NCBI GenBank assembly: GCA_022705325.1
Contig: JAKJER010000023.1
Coordinates: forward strand, 1 to 64,000
Length of the DNA stretch: 64,000 bases
DNA from: Planctomycetota bacterium
GTDB lineage: Bacteria; Planctomycetota; Phycisphaerae; SM23-33
Direction: 5' to 3'
In this document: positions 8,634 to 16,964 of the stretch, piece after piece
Numbering within the stretch: position 1 is the stretch's first letter
Layout of the letters: every line of letters starts with the position of its first letter
The notes under the pieces: generated by a model
The model's database searches: none
Told to the model about the DNA's origin: nothing
Seen by the model: the letters and a program-made list of their open reading frames with translations, nothing else
Made by a program: the position numbers and the translations under genes

Positions 8634-9188
8634 ATGATCGCCATTTGGGTACTCCTGGCCCTGTTAATCCTGGTTCTGCTGGTCTTCATCTTCCTCTACA
8701 ACTCGCTGGTGTCGCGCCGGGTGCAATGCCAGGAGGCGTTCGCCCAGATCGACGTGCAGCTCAAGCGACGCTACGATCTGATCCCCAACCTGGTGGAGAC
8801 CGTTCGCGGATACGCCGCACACGAGAAGGACACCCTCGAACGGGTCATCAACGCCCGCAACGCCGCCGTGGCGGCCAAGTCCGTCCCCGAGCGGGCCGAG
8901 GCGGAGAACATGCTCAGCGGCGCCTTGCGGCAGATCTTCGCCCTCTCCGAGAGCTACCCCGCCCTCAAGGCCAATCAGAACTTCGCCATGCTCCAGGCCG
9001 AGATCGCCCAGACCGAGAACCTGATCGCCTCCTCGCGGCAGCAGTACAACTCCGTCGTCGCCGAGTACAACACGGCCGTCGAACAGTTTCCCGCGAAGAT
9101 CGTGGCGGAAATGTTCGCGTTCAAGAAACAGGCGTTCTTCGAGATGGAAGACCCCGCCCAGCGCGAGGCGCCGAAGGTGCAGTTCTAG
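8634..9188 (+). CDS. lemA: LemA family protein
   Basis: A 184-residue membrane-anchored protein of the LemA family. Residues 2-24 are one transmembrane helix (IAIWVLLALLILVLLVFIFLYN). The conserved family signature follows: NSLVSRR, QCQEAFAQIDVQLKRRYDLIPNLVE, then the long helical bundle with SERAEAEN-type and YPALKAN segments and the C-terminal FPAKIVAEMFAFKKQAFFE. Length is normal for LemA. ATG 8634 was chosen over an upstream in-frame start because of GAAAGGA at suitable spacing and because it puts the transmembrane helix at the N-terminus. Function in the family is not settled; it is linked to envelope processes. LemA usually sits beside a TPM-domain or similar membrane protein; here the neighbour is an unrelated unknown protein. 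Confidence 0.95.
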   Translation: MIAIWVLLALLILVLLVFIFLYNSLVSRRVQCQEAFAQIDVQLKRRYDLIPNLVETVRGYAAHEKDTLERVINARNAAVAAKSVPERAEAENMLSGALRQIFALSESYPALKANQNFAMLQAEIAQTENLIASSRQQYNSVVAEYNTAVEQFPAKIVAEMFAFKKQAFFEMEDPAQREAPKVQF

Positions 9189-9221
9189 TTGGGCGACGGG
9201 GGGACAGGGAGCACGGGACCG

Positions 9222-10031
9222 ATGGGTTCTGACCCCGCGGAGTACTACTACGGCGACCGCTCGTACGCCCCGGCCGCCCCGGCGGACGCGGCATCCGTGC
9301 GCGTCGCGGTCTGCGGGTGGGTCCTGGTGCTGCTGACGCTGGGACTGATGGCGGCCGCGGTCGTCGGCGGGGCGCTGCTGTCTGAGGAGTTGGACGGGGC
9401 CGAGGGGCTCGTTGTGGGCGACGGCTTGTGGCGGGGCGACCACGAGGTCCCGCCGCACCTGGGCGGATGGGCGTTTCATTCCCGCGCCAGCCTGGCCCAC
9501 GCGCTGAGCATCGCCGCCGACGCGCGGGTGGCCATGGCGTCCATGGCGGGCGTGAGGTTCTGGCCCAGGCCCGAGCAGGCGCGCCCGGGCGCAAACGTCG
9601 TGCGAGTGGTGGGCTGCCCCTACAGCGTGCTGGCCATGGAGCGGGAGCGGGCCGTCCTGTACGTGGTGGACGGCGGCTGGCCGATCGAGCTGGTCGACCT
9701 CAGGCCGGCGCTGTCCGACCGAGGCGGCGTCCCCTCCGCCGACACGGCTCCGGCCGACCAGTCGCTTCGGCGGCTGCGCGAGGGGCGGGGCCTGATGGTG
9801 GCGTTCCAAACGGGCACGCTGGGCGAGTATCGCCAGGCCAAGCGCCGCCTGGGCGAGCGTCGCGACGACTTCCTGTATCTGGCCCGCCCGCCCGGAAGCA
9901 AGAGCACACTGGCCGTCCTGGACCAGACGGCCTGGACGATCGGCGGCAAGGACCGCCTGGTCGTGGTGACGGCGGACGAGAACCTGGCCCGGGCGGCGCG
10001 GAAGGGGGGCTACACGGTGCGGACGCCCTGA
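9222..10031 (+). CDS. Hypothetical single-pass membrane protein next to lemA
   Basis: I do not recognise a family. The frame begins right after the lemA stop, with a possible TTG at 9189; the ATG at 9222 is preferred (269 residues), although its ribosome site is weak. Residues about 22-44 form one transmembrane helix (VCGWVLVLLTLGLMAAAVVGG). The remainder is a soluble, probably extracytoplasmic, domain with AFHSRASLAHALS, VVRVVGCPYSVLAMERERAVLYVVDGG and a basic C-terminal half ending in ADENLARAARKGGYTVRTP. Co-transcription with lemA is likely because the gap is 33 bases or less. It sits where a TPM-domain partner of LemA would be expected, but no TPM signature is visible. The gene ends 8 bases from the convergent gene on the other strand. 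Confidence 0.7.
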   Translation: MGSDPAEYYYGDRSYAPAAPADAASVRVAVCGWVLVLLTLGLMAAAVVGGALLSEELDGAEGLVVGDGLWRGDHEVPPHLGGWAFHSRASLAHALSIAADARVAMASMAGVRFWPRPEQARPGANVVRVVGCPYSVLAMERERAVLYVVDGGWPIELVDLRPALSDRGGVPSADTAPADQSLRRLREGRGLMVAFQTGTLGEYRQAKRRLGERRDDFLYLARPPGSKSTLAVLDQTAWTIGGKDRLVVVTADENLARAARKGGYTVRTP

Positions 10032-10038
10032 GCGGGCG

Positions 10039-10374
10039 TCAGTCCGTCTCGGTGCCTTCCTCCCGCGGTCGCTCGGACCGGCCCAGGCTTAAGGCGACCA
10101 GGAAGAACAGCGACCAGTCCAGCGCGGGCAGCGCGATCATGACGGCTGTCCGGGCGACGGGCGAGGCGATGGCGTCGATGGAGTCGATGGGCACCACGAT
10201 CGCCCACAGCAGGAAGTGATAGAGATTCAGCACGCCGCCCAGAAGGGGAATGAGGCCGGCCGGGCCGCAGGCGTCGGCGGCGAAGCTCATCAGGCCATAG
10301 CCCGCCGCCGACAACCCCACCCCCAGGCCCACCGACAGGCCCAGGCGTCTTACGATGGTCGCAGCCATTGACAT
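10039..10374 (-). CDS. Small membrane protein of unknown function
   Basis: A 111-residue protein. The start at 10374 (MSMAATIVRRLGL) has GGGAGA upstream at about 9 bases; a second ATG lies two codons in. Three hydrophobic stretches are visible: residues about 10-32, 37-60 (GLIPLLGGVLNLYHFLLWAIVVP) and 71-95 (ARTAVMIALPALDWSLFFLVAL). The tail is polar (SERPREEGTETD). It lies 44 bases downstream of the NtrC-like regulator and may be the last gene of that operon. No function can be assigned. Confidence 0.7.
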   Translation of the reverse strand: MSMAATIVRRLGLSVGLGVGLSAAGYGLMSFAADACGPAGLIPLLGGVLNLYHFLLWAIVVPIDSIDAIASPVARTAVMIALPALDWSLFFLVALSLGRSERPREEGTETD

Positions 10375-10418
10375 ACGGTTGGTCTCCCGCGGGCGGGCCC
10401 GCACAGGGGCGAGCCTGG

Positions 10419-11819
10419 TCAGGCCTGAATCCCGAGCTTCTTCATCTTCTTGTAGAGGGTGGCGCGGTTGATGCCGAGCTGGCGGGCGGCGGCCTGGCGG
10501 CAGTTGTCGTTGGCCCGCAGGGCGGCGAGGATCAGTTGTCGTTCCGGTTCGGCCAGGGCGGACTTCAAGTGCACGGCGGCGTGGGCCGGCGCCAGGGTCG
10601 TCGCGGGCGGAGGGGCGGAGTGGTCCAGGAGAGCGGGGGGCAGGTCTTCCAGCTCGATGATCTCTCCGCGGCAGAGCACGGCGGCCCGCTCGATGCAGTT
10701 CTCGAGTTCCCGGACGTTGCCGGGCCAGGGGTAGTGGACCAGGCACTCCAGCACCTGCGCCGAAAAGCCGCCCACCCGTTTCCCCAGCGCCGCCTGGAAC
10801 TTGCGGAGGAAGTGGTCGGCCAACAGGGGGATGTCGCTGATGCGCTGGCGGAGCGGGGGCAGGTGGATGTTCACCACGTTGATGCGGTAGTAGAGGTCCT
10901 CGCGAAAGCTCCCGTCCCGGACGTCCTGGCCCAGGTCGTGGTTGGTGGCCAGCAGGACGCGGACATTGGCCTGCTGGGTCTGGGTCGAGCCGAGCGGCTC
11001 GTACTGGCGTTCCTGGAGGACGCGCAGGAGCTTGACCTGGAGCTGGGGGGAGGCGGTCGCGATCTCGTCGAGGAAGATGGACCCGCCCTCGGCTGCGGCG
11101 AACTTGCCGGGCTTGTCGCTGACGGCGTGGGTGAAGGCCCCGCGGAGGTGCCCGAACAGTTCGCTCTCCAGCAGGGTGTCCGGCAGGGCGCCGCACGAGA
11201 CCTCCACGAACGGGCGGTCGCGCCGGTCGCTGCGGGCGTGGATCGCCCGGGCGATCAGGCTCTTGCCCGTGCCCGATTCGCCCGTGATCAGGACCGTCGT
11301 GCGGGTGGGGGCGACGGCGTCGATCACCTCGAAGATCTTGGCCATTCGGTGGTCGGCGCTGAGGATGTTGTCGAAGCTGTAGCGGTCGCTGAGCGCCTGT
11401 TTGAGCCGGCGGTTCTCGGCCAGCAACTGCTGGCGCTGGAGGGCCCGCTCGACGGACAGGCGCACGTCGTCGTCGATGATGGGCTTGGTGAGATAGTCGA
11501 AGGCCCCCAGCTTCATCGCCTCGACCGCGCTCTCGATCGTGCCGTATCCGGTGATGACGATGACCTCCACGTCTTCCTGGCGACCTCGGACGTGGCGCAG
11601 CAGGTCCAGCCCGCTGCTGGCGGGCAGGCTTACGTCGGTGATGACCAGGTCGTACCGCCCGGCGGCCAGGCTGTCCACCGCGCGTTCGATCGAGGCGGCC
11701 CGGGTCACGTCGTAGCCTTCGAGTTCCAGGAAGCTGCCCAGGCTTTCGAGAATGTACGGGTCGTCGTCGACCAGGAGGACGCGGGCAGCCGACATGGCGG
11801 GAGGTTGCGACGTGGTCAT
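10419..11819 (-). CDS. NtrC-family sigma54-type response regulator (GAFTHA variant)
   Basis: A 466-residue regulator with the usual three domains. Receiver, residues about 12-125: acidic pocket DDD at 18-20, phosphoacceptor D62 (VITDVSLP), T90/K112. AAA+ domain, about 150-385: Walker A GESGTGKS (180-187), Walker B GGSIFLDE (245-252), arginine finger region FREDLYYRINV. Fis-type helix-turn-helix at the C-terminus (RQAAARQLGINRATLYKKMKKLG). The loop that contacts sigma54 normally reads GAFTGA; here it is GAFTHA (227-232), a change at position five. The ATG at 11819 overlaps the kinase stop by four bases (ATGA) and has AGGAG upstream, so the pair is translationally coupled. An alternative ATG lies at 11795. 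Target promoters are unknown. Confidence 0.93.
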   Translation of the reverse strand: MTTSQPPAMSAARVLLVDDDPYILESLGSFLELEGYDVTRAASIERAVDSLAAGRYDLVITDVSLPASSGLDLLRHVRGRQEDVEVIVITGYGTIESAVEAMKLGAFDYLTKPIIDDDVRLSVERALQRQQLLAENRRLKQALSDRYSFDNILSADHRMAKIFEVIDAVAPTRTTVLITGESGTGKSLIARAIHARSDRRDRPFVEVSCGALPDTLLESELFGHLRGAFTHAVSDKPGKFAAAEGGSIFLDEIATASPQLQVKLLRVLQERQYEPLGSTQTQQANVRVLLATNHDLGQDVRDGSFREDLYYRINVVNIHLPPLRQRISDIPLLADHFLRKFQAALGKRVGGFSAQVLECLVHYPWPGNVRELENCIERAAVLCRGEIIELEDLPPALLDHSAPPPATTLAPAHAAVHLKSALAEPERQLILAALRANDNCRQAAARQLGINRATLYKKMKKLGIQA

Positions 11820-12850
11820 GCTCGGCTCCTGGGGCTGCCCGGCTGCTCGCCGGCGGCCGGGACGCGGACGGTGAAGACGGCCCCGCCGGAGGGGGCGTCC
11901 TGGGCCGAGATCGAGCCGCCCAAGCCCTTCAGCAACTCGCGGCAGACGGACAGGCCCAGGCCCAGGTTCCGCCCGGGCGGCTTGGTGGTGAAGAACGGCT
12001 CGAATGCCTGCTCGAGCTTGTCGCCCAGGCCGGGGCCGGTGTCGTGAAAGTCGATCTGGCAGCATCCGCCCTCGCGTCGGGCGCGGATGTTGAGCCGGCC
12101 TCCCTGGCTCATGGCCTCGACGGCATTGCGAATGAGGTTGCAGAAGACCTGAAAGACCTGCGGAGGCGCCAGGCAGTTGTCATCCGGCCCCGTCTGTCGG
12201 TCCACCACGACCGCCGATGCGGCCGCCGTCGGCTGCATCGCCTCCTCCGCCTCGTCCAGCAACTCGTGCAGCGGTCTCCAGGCGGCGCGGGACTCGCGGG
12301 CGGCCTCGGCCATCGTGCGGATGATCTGCGCCATCCGCAGCAGGGCGGACTGGGCCTTGTCAAGGTACTCGCCCGCCGGGCCGTCGGCGCTGCGCCGGGC
12401 CAGGGCTACGAAACGCAACGCGGCGTCCAGCGGGTTGTTCAACTCGTGGGCCAGCCGCCCGCCCAGCTCCGACTGGGCGCCCAGGCGCAGCTCGGCGGAG
12501 CGACGCCTCTCCATCGCAGCCCGCTCGGTGACGTCCTCGACCACCACCAGCACGCGGGGCCCGTCGCTCGAGTCCAGCAGGCAGACCGTCCAGTCGCTCA
12601 GCAACTCGCGACCTTGCGATGCCGGCACGGACAGAGAGGGATACTGCAACCGGTCGGCCTGCGACAACTGGCGCAGCAGCGAGGGCATGTCGGCCACCGG
12701 CAGCAGGCTCAATGCCTGGTGCGGATCGTGGAAGAAGGCGACCGCCGTCGGGTTGCACCACACCAGCCGTCCTTCGCCGTCCAAGACCAGCACGGCCTGC
12801 GGCAAGGCGTCGAATACGCGTGCAGCCAGGTTGAACTCTTCATCTGTCAT
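11816..12850 (-). CDS. NtrB-like cytoplasmic sensor histidine kinase (PAS domain)
   Basis: A 344-residue kinase partner of the NtrC-like regulator. Residues about 8-115 are a PAS domain (ALPQAVLVLDGEGRLVWCNPTA, then VVVEDVTERAAMERRR). The dimerisation/phosphoacceptor helix has GRLAHELNNPL with H135. The ATPase domain shows the N box (NLIRNAVEAM), G1 (DTGPGLGD), F box (FEPFFTTK) and G2 (GLGLSVC). No transmembrane segment is seen, so it probably senses a cytoplasmic signal. The ATG at 12850 (MTDEEFN) is chosen because PAS homology starts there; an ATG at 12898 would add 16 residues but lies upstream of the likely -10 box. The stop overlaps the regulator start. Confidence 0.92.
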   Translation of the reverse strand: MTDEEFNLAARVFDALPQAVLVLDGEGRLVWCNPTAVAFFHDPHQALSLLPVADMPSLLRQLSQADRLQYPSLSVPASQGRELLSDWTVCLLDSSDGPRVLVVVEDVTERAAMERRRSAELRLGAQSELGGRLAHELNNPLDAALRFVALARRSADGPAGEYLDKAQSALLRMAQIIRTMAEAARESRAAWRPLHELLDEAEEAMQPTAAASAVVVDRQTGPDDNCLAPPQVFQVFCNLIRNAVEAMSQGGRLNIRARREGGCCQIDFHDTGPGLGDKLEQAFEPFFTTKPPGRNLGLGLSVCRELLKGLGGSISAQDAPSGGAVFTVRVPAAGEQPGSPRSRA

Positions 12851-12865
12851 GGGAGGCGCACCCGC

Positions 12866-12895
12866 ATTGTAGAGGACGGTGTTGCAAAACGGCAA
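12866..12895 (-). promoter_or_regulatory. Promoter of the two-component operon
   Basis: Minus strand: TTGCCG (12895-12890), 18-bp spacer, TACAAT (12871-12866). The -35 side overlaps a short inverted repeat GTTGC-N6-GCAAC (12881-12896), a possible operator. The transcription start would be about 10 bases before the ATG at 12850, so the leader is very short. Confidence 0.45.
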
Positions 12896-12992
12896 CACGT
12901 TTTCGGACGGCAGCGCCGGGGGCGATGGCCCGGAGGACGGCGGAGCCGGAGCGGGTTCCGCGAACGGGTGGTCTGGGGGCGATGGCGGGAGG

Positions 12993-14795
12993 TCAGTCCA
13001 CCTGGTCGTCGTCCGGCTCAGGGGGCTTGGGGCTCACCGGCCCGGGTCGGACCTCGGTGGTCACCGTCGTCCGGGCGACCATGTCGCCCAGGCCCTGTCG
13101 CATGCGGGTGAGCAGCATGAACAGGGCGTAGATCCCCAGCAGGAAGAGGGAGAAGCTCAGGGCGATGACCTTCATGAGGTTGCGGGCGGCGACCTCGCGG
13201 AGACTGGGCTTCCGCCCCTCGTCGCCGACCACGCGGAGGCGGAAGAGCATCTTGCCCAGGGTGGCCTGGAAGTAGAACTCCATCAGCGTGGAGTAAAGCA
13301 GGAAGCCCGTCATGCCCGAGATCACGCACCAGGCGAGGGCGTCGGGCAGGACCGTGCCCTCCATGATCTGCCTGGCGTGCTGGTCGACGTTCGTGCCCGG
13401 CGGCAGGAGGACCAGGTACGCGCCGCTGGCCAGGAACATGAACGGCAGGAAATCCAGCAGGCCGGCCAGGAAACGCGAGGCAATAGGCGCGGGCCCCTGG
13501 CTGGGCGGCAGGCCGAACGGCTTGGGCAGCGTGCGGGGGCGCATGAGGAACATCATCGTGAACGCCCCGGCCAGCAGGAGATAGCGGAAGATCTGGAGGT
13601 ACAGATCGCCGTTGCCCCGGTCGGGGCCGGCGAATGCGTCGCTATCGTGGACGGCAGGGATCTCGCCGCTGAGATCGCAGTAGCCCATGCGGGTCTGCCC
13701 CTGCTCCTGCCAGAGCAGGGCGATCTGGTCCGCCAGGACGGCTGCCGTGGGCAGGGCGTCGGCCGACCACAGCAACGGACTGCCCGCCAGGCGGATGGTC
13801 TGCGAAGTGAAGCCCTCTTCAGCGATGGCCAGCGTGTGCAGACTGACCTGAAGCCGGTCGGACGCCGGTTGACTCGGCTGCGTCGCCTGCTCGGGCGCGG
13901 CGGGGGGCGAGGCCGCCAGCAGGGTCAGCCGTCCGTGCACGTTCAAGGCGGCCAGCGGGAGAGAACCGTCGAGGGCCTGGCCCAGCGGCACGCTGCGCCA
14001 GCGGGTCCGTTGGTCCCAGGCGAGCAGGCGGCTGTCGGGCCCCTGGGCGATCAGGATGTACAGAACATCTCCCACGACCACCGGCAGGATGCGGTGTTCG
14101 CGGGCCAGCAGGACGCCCTGGGTCTCGTCCACATACTCCCAACTGGATCCCAGGGCCTCGTAGACGGCCAGATTGACCATCTGCATGGGCTGACCGCTGG
14201 CGGACCGGGGGACCGGTTGTGTGGAGGGGGAAGCAGTGACGCTGGCGCGGGGGGGACCTGGGTCACTGAAGTGACCAGGCCGGGTGGTGGGCGCGGTTGT
14301 AGGCGCGGTTGTGGGGGCGGTCGCGGGTGAGGTCGCGGGCGCGGTGGTGCGGGAGGGGCGAGTGGGCGGGGCGGGGATGGGCCCGGCCGGCCTCTGCACG
14401 ATCGCGACCAGGGCGTCCTGGGGGGCTCCGGCCAAGCCCTTGCCCGCACAGATGGCCACAGGAGGCGTGTTGTCGTCCCAGCGGTGCACGCCGCGCGGCG
14501 AGAGCCCCGGCAGGGCATTGCCCTCCATGTCGTAAATGACGTAAAGCCCGCCCTGTCGGAAGAAGGCGTGAAGGTTCTTGTCGATGGCTGCCGCGGTCAC
14601 CAGCTCGCCGCCCAGTTCGCGGGCGACCGCGTTCCAGTCCTTGTTGGGCAGCTTGGCGGCCAGGTCGAACGCGCGCTCGCCGGATCGCACCAGCCAGAGC
14701 GACTCGTCGCTGCCGGTCAGGCGGTGGGAGGGCGAGGGGGCGGCAGCGGCGACGGCGGACAGGACCAGGACGAGCAGGGGGGCCAGGCGCGTCAT
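12993..14795 (-). CDS. RDD-family membrane protein with a periplasmic N-terminal region
   Basis: A 600-residue protein. Residues 1-20 are a signal peptide (LAPLLVLVLSAVAAAAP). A long soluble region follows, with a low-complexity linker of Thr/Ala/Pro repeats (about residues 145-180, APTTAPTT units) and beta-propeller-like stretches. A transmembrane helix lies near 395-415, then a C-terminal RDD-type domain (about 430-585) with three helices, including GMTGFLLYSTLMEFYFQATLGKMLFRLRVV, the segment typical of RDD proteins. The C-terminal tail is acidic and Pro-rich. The ATG at 14795 overlaps the TGA of the upstream lipoprotein gene (ATGA), so translation is coupled. RDD domains are of uncertain transport or scaffold role; the fusion to a large exported region is notable. 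Confidence 0.85.
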   Translation of the reverse strand: MTRLAPLLVLVLSAVAAAAPSPSHRLTGSDESLWLVRSGERAFDLAAKLPNKDWNAVARELGGELVTAAAIDKNLHAFFRQGGLYVIYDMEGNALPGLSPRGVHRWDDNTPPVAICAGKGLAGAPQDALVAIVQRPAGPIPAPPTRPSRTTAPATSPATAPTTAPTTAPTTRPGHFSDPGPPRASVTASPSTQPVPRSASGQPMQMVNLAVYEALGSSWEYVDETQGVLLAREHRILPVVVGDVLYILIAQGPDSRLLAWDQRTRWRSVPLGQALDGSLPLAALNVHGRLTLLAASPPAAPEQATQPSQPASDRLQVSLHTLAIAEEGFTSQTIRLAGSPLLWSADALPTAAVLADQIALLWQEQGQTRMGYCDLSGEIPAVHDSDAFAGPDRGNGDLYLQIFRYLLLAGAFTMMFLMRPRTLPKPFGLPPSQGPAPIASRFLAGLLDFLPFMFLASGAYLVLLPPGTNVDQHARQIMEGTVLPDALAWCVISGMTGFLLYSTLMEFYFQATLGKMLFRLRVVGDEGRKPSLREVAARNLMKVIALSFSLFLLGIYALFMLLTRMRQGLGDMVARTTVTTEVRPGPVSPKPPEPDDDQVD

Positions 14796-15775
14796 TTCTC
14801 CGAGGCCTCCAGATGTTTGTCGACCTGGGTGACCTGGTCGCTGCGGAAGGCGCCGATCTCGCCGTCCTCGTCGAACAGGTTGGCCGCCTCGGGATACCAG
14901 TGTTTCGTGCTCATTTCAGTCAAAACGATGTGGACGCTGCTGTGTCGCATCGGCCATTCGATTTGGATGTCCGTGGGGACGACGGCGGAGTCGCCTTCCT
15001 TCGTCCCGGGCCCGGTGATCTTGACCGGGCGGTAGTCGTCGAGGCGGGCGTGCATGATCCGCCGCCCGTCGTTGTCGAAGAACGCCAGGTGCGTGGGCCG
15101 GCTGGGCACCTTGCGGTCGTGCAGCCAGGGCAGGTAGATCTCGCGACGGAAGAGGATCTTCCGCGAGACGGGCTGGCGGTCGAGATAGGTCAGGGCGTAC
15201 TCGCAGCGGGTGGCCCGGCAGAGGTCGCCCGGCTGGTCCACCATGGACAGCGCCACCAGCGGCGGCTGGCTCAGGTCCGCGGGCAGCTCGACGGCGCCCA
15301 GGACGGCCAGGAGTTGATTCGGGTCGATGGGCAGGGCGATCACGCCGGGCGCCCCGGCGAAGCGGTGCCGGCCCCACCAGCAGCCGGCGTTGGAGCCGAA
15401 GCGGTACCACATGTAATACGCGCCCTGTTCGACGCTGCTGCCGATGCGGAACAGCTCCACCGACGCGGTCTCGCGTCCGATCAGCACAAAGTCGTGAGGT
15501 CCCTGCGGGGCCTGGGCGTTCTTGGACAGCAGCAGCAGCCCGTTGGGGCTGGCCGCCGGGAGGGTCGAGCCCCAGCTCACCGGCAGGCCGCCCGGGCCGG
15601 GGAAGGTGACGCGGATCTTGACGTACCCCCACAGCCGCGGCATGACCGAGGCGTTGGCGTTGTAGGCGCTGATGATCTCTTCCAGGGGCACGACCTCGGT
15701 GGGGCACTTGGCGCACCCGCCCAACGCCGCCAGGGCGAGCAGAACTGCCGTCGCCGTTTTCGTCGCGGTTCTCAC
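14792..15775 (-). CDS. Lipoprotein of unknown function in a coupled operon
   Basis: A 327-residue lipoprotein. The start is GTG at 15775, whose GTGA overlaps the stop of the upstream Zn-ribbon gene; GGAGGG lies 8 bases upstream. The signal peptide TATAVLLALAALGGC carries a lipobox with Cys as the lipidated residue (residue 20), followed by a second Cys three residues on. The mature part (SAYNANASVMPRLWGYVKIRV, then WGSTLPAASPNGLLLLSKN) resembles outer-membrane lipoprotein carrier-like beta barrels with a hydrophobic cavity, seen in exported planctomycete proteins, but I cannot prove homology. Further Cys residues occur (CWWGRH, DLCRATRCEY). The neighbouring RDD protein and Zn-ribbon protein suggest one envelope complex. 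Confidence 0.8.
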   Translation of the reverse strand: MRTATKTATAVLLALAALGGCAKCPTEVVPLEEIISAYNANASVMPRLWGYVKIRVTFPGPGGLPVSWGSTLPAASPNGLLLLSKNAQAPQGPHDFVLIGRETASVELFRIGSSVEQGAYYMWYRFGSNAGCWWGRHRFAGAPGVIALPIDPNQLLAVLGAVELPADLSQPPLVALSMVDQPGDLCRATRCEYALTYLDRQPVSRKILFRREIYLPWLHDRKVPSRPTHLAFFDNDGRRIMHARLDDYRPVKITGPGTKEGDSAVVPTDIQIEWPMRHSSVHIVLTEMSTKHWYPEAANLFDEDGEIGAFRSDQVTQVDKHLEASEK

Positions 15776-16275
15776 AGGTCGCCCTCCATGATCTGGCTGA
15801 GCTGGCCGCTCACCTCGGCGATCTTGAGGTCGTCCATCTTGGGGTCGATCACCTCGTGGACCTGGTCGCTGCCCTTGAAGTGCATCTTCCAGACCTCGCT
15901 GCCGTCGCCGAGTTTCTGCATCCGGTCGTAGACCAGCAGCTTCTTGCGCCACAGGACCAGGGCCAGCACGTAACGAAAGTTGATCTTGGCCGGGGCGTCG
16001 GCGCCGGCCAGCCGCTCGAACAGGTTGACCAGGATGGAATCGTCCACCAGCAACCTTTTCTTCTCCTGAGGCTGGGGGATCCGGGTGCGCCAGACGCCCA
16101 CGACGTTGGGGTCCTGGGCCAGCTCGTTGTCCCAGCAGGCGGTGCAGAAGTCTCGGCGCACCAATTCGTCGCTGTCGTCGCGGACGGTGGCGACGATCTC
16201 CTGCCCCGGCTCGATCGGCCGCTGGCAGGCGGTGCACAGGCTGCCGGGTCTGGCAATGTTGAATTCTTTAGCCAC
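15772..16275 (-). CDS. Zn-ribbon-like cytoplasmic protein
   Basis: A 167-residue protein with no signal peptide. The N-terminus carries two Cys pairs, CTAC (residues 14 and 17) and CTAC (44 and 47), which form a likely zinc ribbon: LCTACQRPIEPGQEIVATV then FCTACWDNE. The rest is helical and includes RYVLALVLWRKKLLVYDR and a KMHFKGSDQVHEVIDPKM segment. It is the first of three genes joined by 4-base overlaps (this gene, lipoprotein, RDD protein) and lies 18 bases after the cyclodeaminase-family gene. I do not know its function; a small planctomycete-restricted family is likely. Confidence 0.82.
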   Translation of the reverse strand: MAKEFNIARPGSLCTACQRPIEPGQEIVATVRDDSDELVRRDFCTACWDNELAQDPNVVGVWRTRIPQPQEKKRLLVDDSILVNLFERLAGADAPAKINFRYVLALVLWRKKLLVYDRMQKLGDGSEVWKMHFKGSDQVHEVIDPKMDDLKIAEVSGQLSQIMEGDL

Positions 16276-16293
16276 GGCTTGGCGCTCACGTGT

Positions 16294-16920
16294 TCAGGAC
16301 AGGTGCTCTCTGGCGGCCTGTTCGATCTCGTCCAGGATTTGGTACGCCCTGGCGCAATCGGCGGCTGAGCCCTGGCGGATCTCATCGGCCTGGGCCTTGT
16401 CGGCGACCTGGGGGACGTTGATGCGGACGTTGTAATCGCTGAGGCGGGTGACGGCCGCCGCCAGGACGGCCGAGGCCATCAGGTCCGTGATCAGCCAGGG
16501 GTTGACCTTGTCCTCCAGCTCGCGGAGATCGCCCAGCAGGGCCAGGGCGAGCTTGGCCGCCTCGCGGGGGACGTTGATGGCGGCGGCGACGGCGACCTGG
16601 ACGGCCTCTTCCTTGGCCGGGCCGTCGGGCTGCTTCTGGGCCTCCTGGTAGAGGCTGTAGGCGGCCATGTCGTCCTCGACGAGGTCGGCGAACATCGTCC
16701 GGGCGTGGAGCAGTCGCCCGGCCAGGTGTTCGTAGTAGGCCTCGTGTTCGGCGAACTTCTTCTTGCCCCGGGTGAAGGCCAGGGCCATCTCGCCCAGGGC
16801 GGTTCCCAGCATGCCCACCGCGCCGGCCACGCTCCCGCCGCCGGGCGTGGGCGTCTTGGCGGCGGTGGCGGCGGCGAAGTCCCGCACGGACCGTCCCAGA
16901 ATGTCGCTCTGTTGACTCAC
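16294..16920 (-). CDS. Cyclodeaminase/cyclohydrolase family protein (FTCD C-terminal-like)
   Basis: A 208-residue all-helical protein of the formiminotetrahydrofolate cyclodeaminase / methenyl-THF cyclohydrolase family. Diagnostic features are the N-terminal TPTPGGGSVAGAVGMLGTALGEMAL, which forms the folate site in the family, then KKFAEHEA, DLVEDDMAAYSLY and the C-terminal DYNVRINVPQVAD. Length is right for a stand-alone protein. The start is GTG at 16920 with GGGAGAA five to six bases upstream; longer frames upstream belong to other genes. The expected reaction is one-carbon transfer on tetrahydrofolate in the cytoplasm. It sits 44 bases after the M16 peptidase gene and 18 bases before the Zn-ribbon gene. 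Confidence 0.9.
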   Translation of the reverse strand: MSQQSDILGRSVRDFAAATAAKTPTPGGGSVAGAVGMLGTALGEMALAFTRGKKKFAEHEAYYEHLAGRLLHARTMFADLVEDDMAAYSLYQEAQKQPDGPAKEEAVQVAVAAAINVPREAAKLALALLGDLRELEDKVNPWLITDLMASAVLAAAVTRLSDYNVRINVPQVADKAQADEIRQGSAADCARAYQILDEIEQAAREHLS

Positions 16921-16964
16921 GTTCTTCTCCCAAACGCTGCAGGCTGCGGGCTTCTGACTACCGG

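Noticed and set aside
12881..12900. Sigma54 -24/-12 promoter before the two-component operon
   Set aside because: Lacks the GG of the -24 element; a sigma70-like match fits better.
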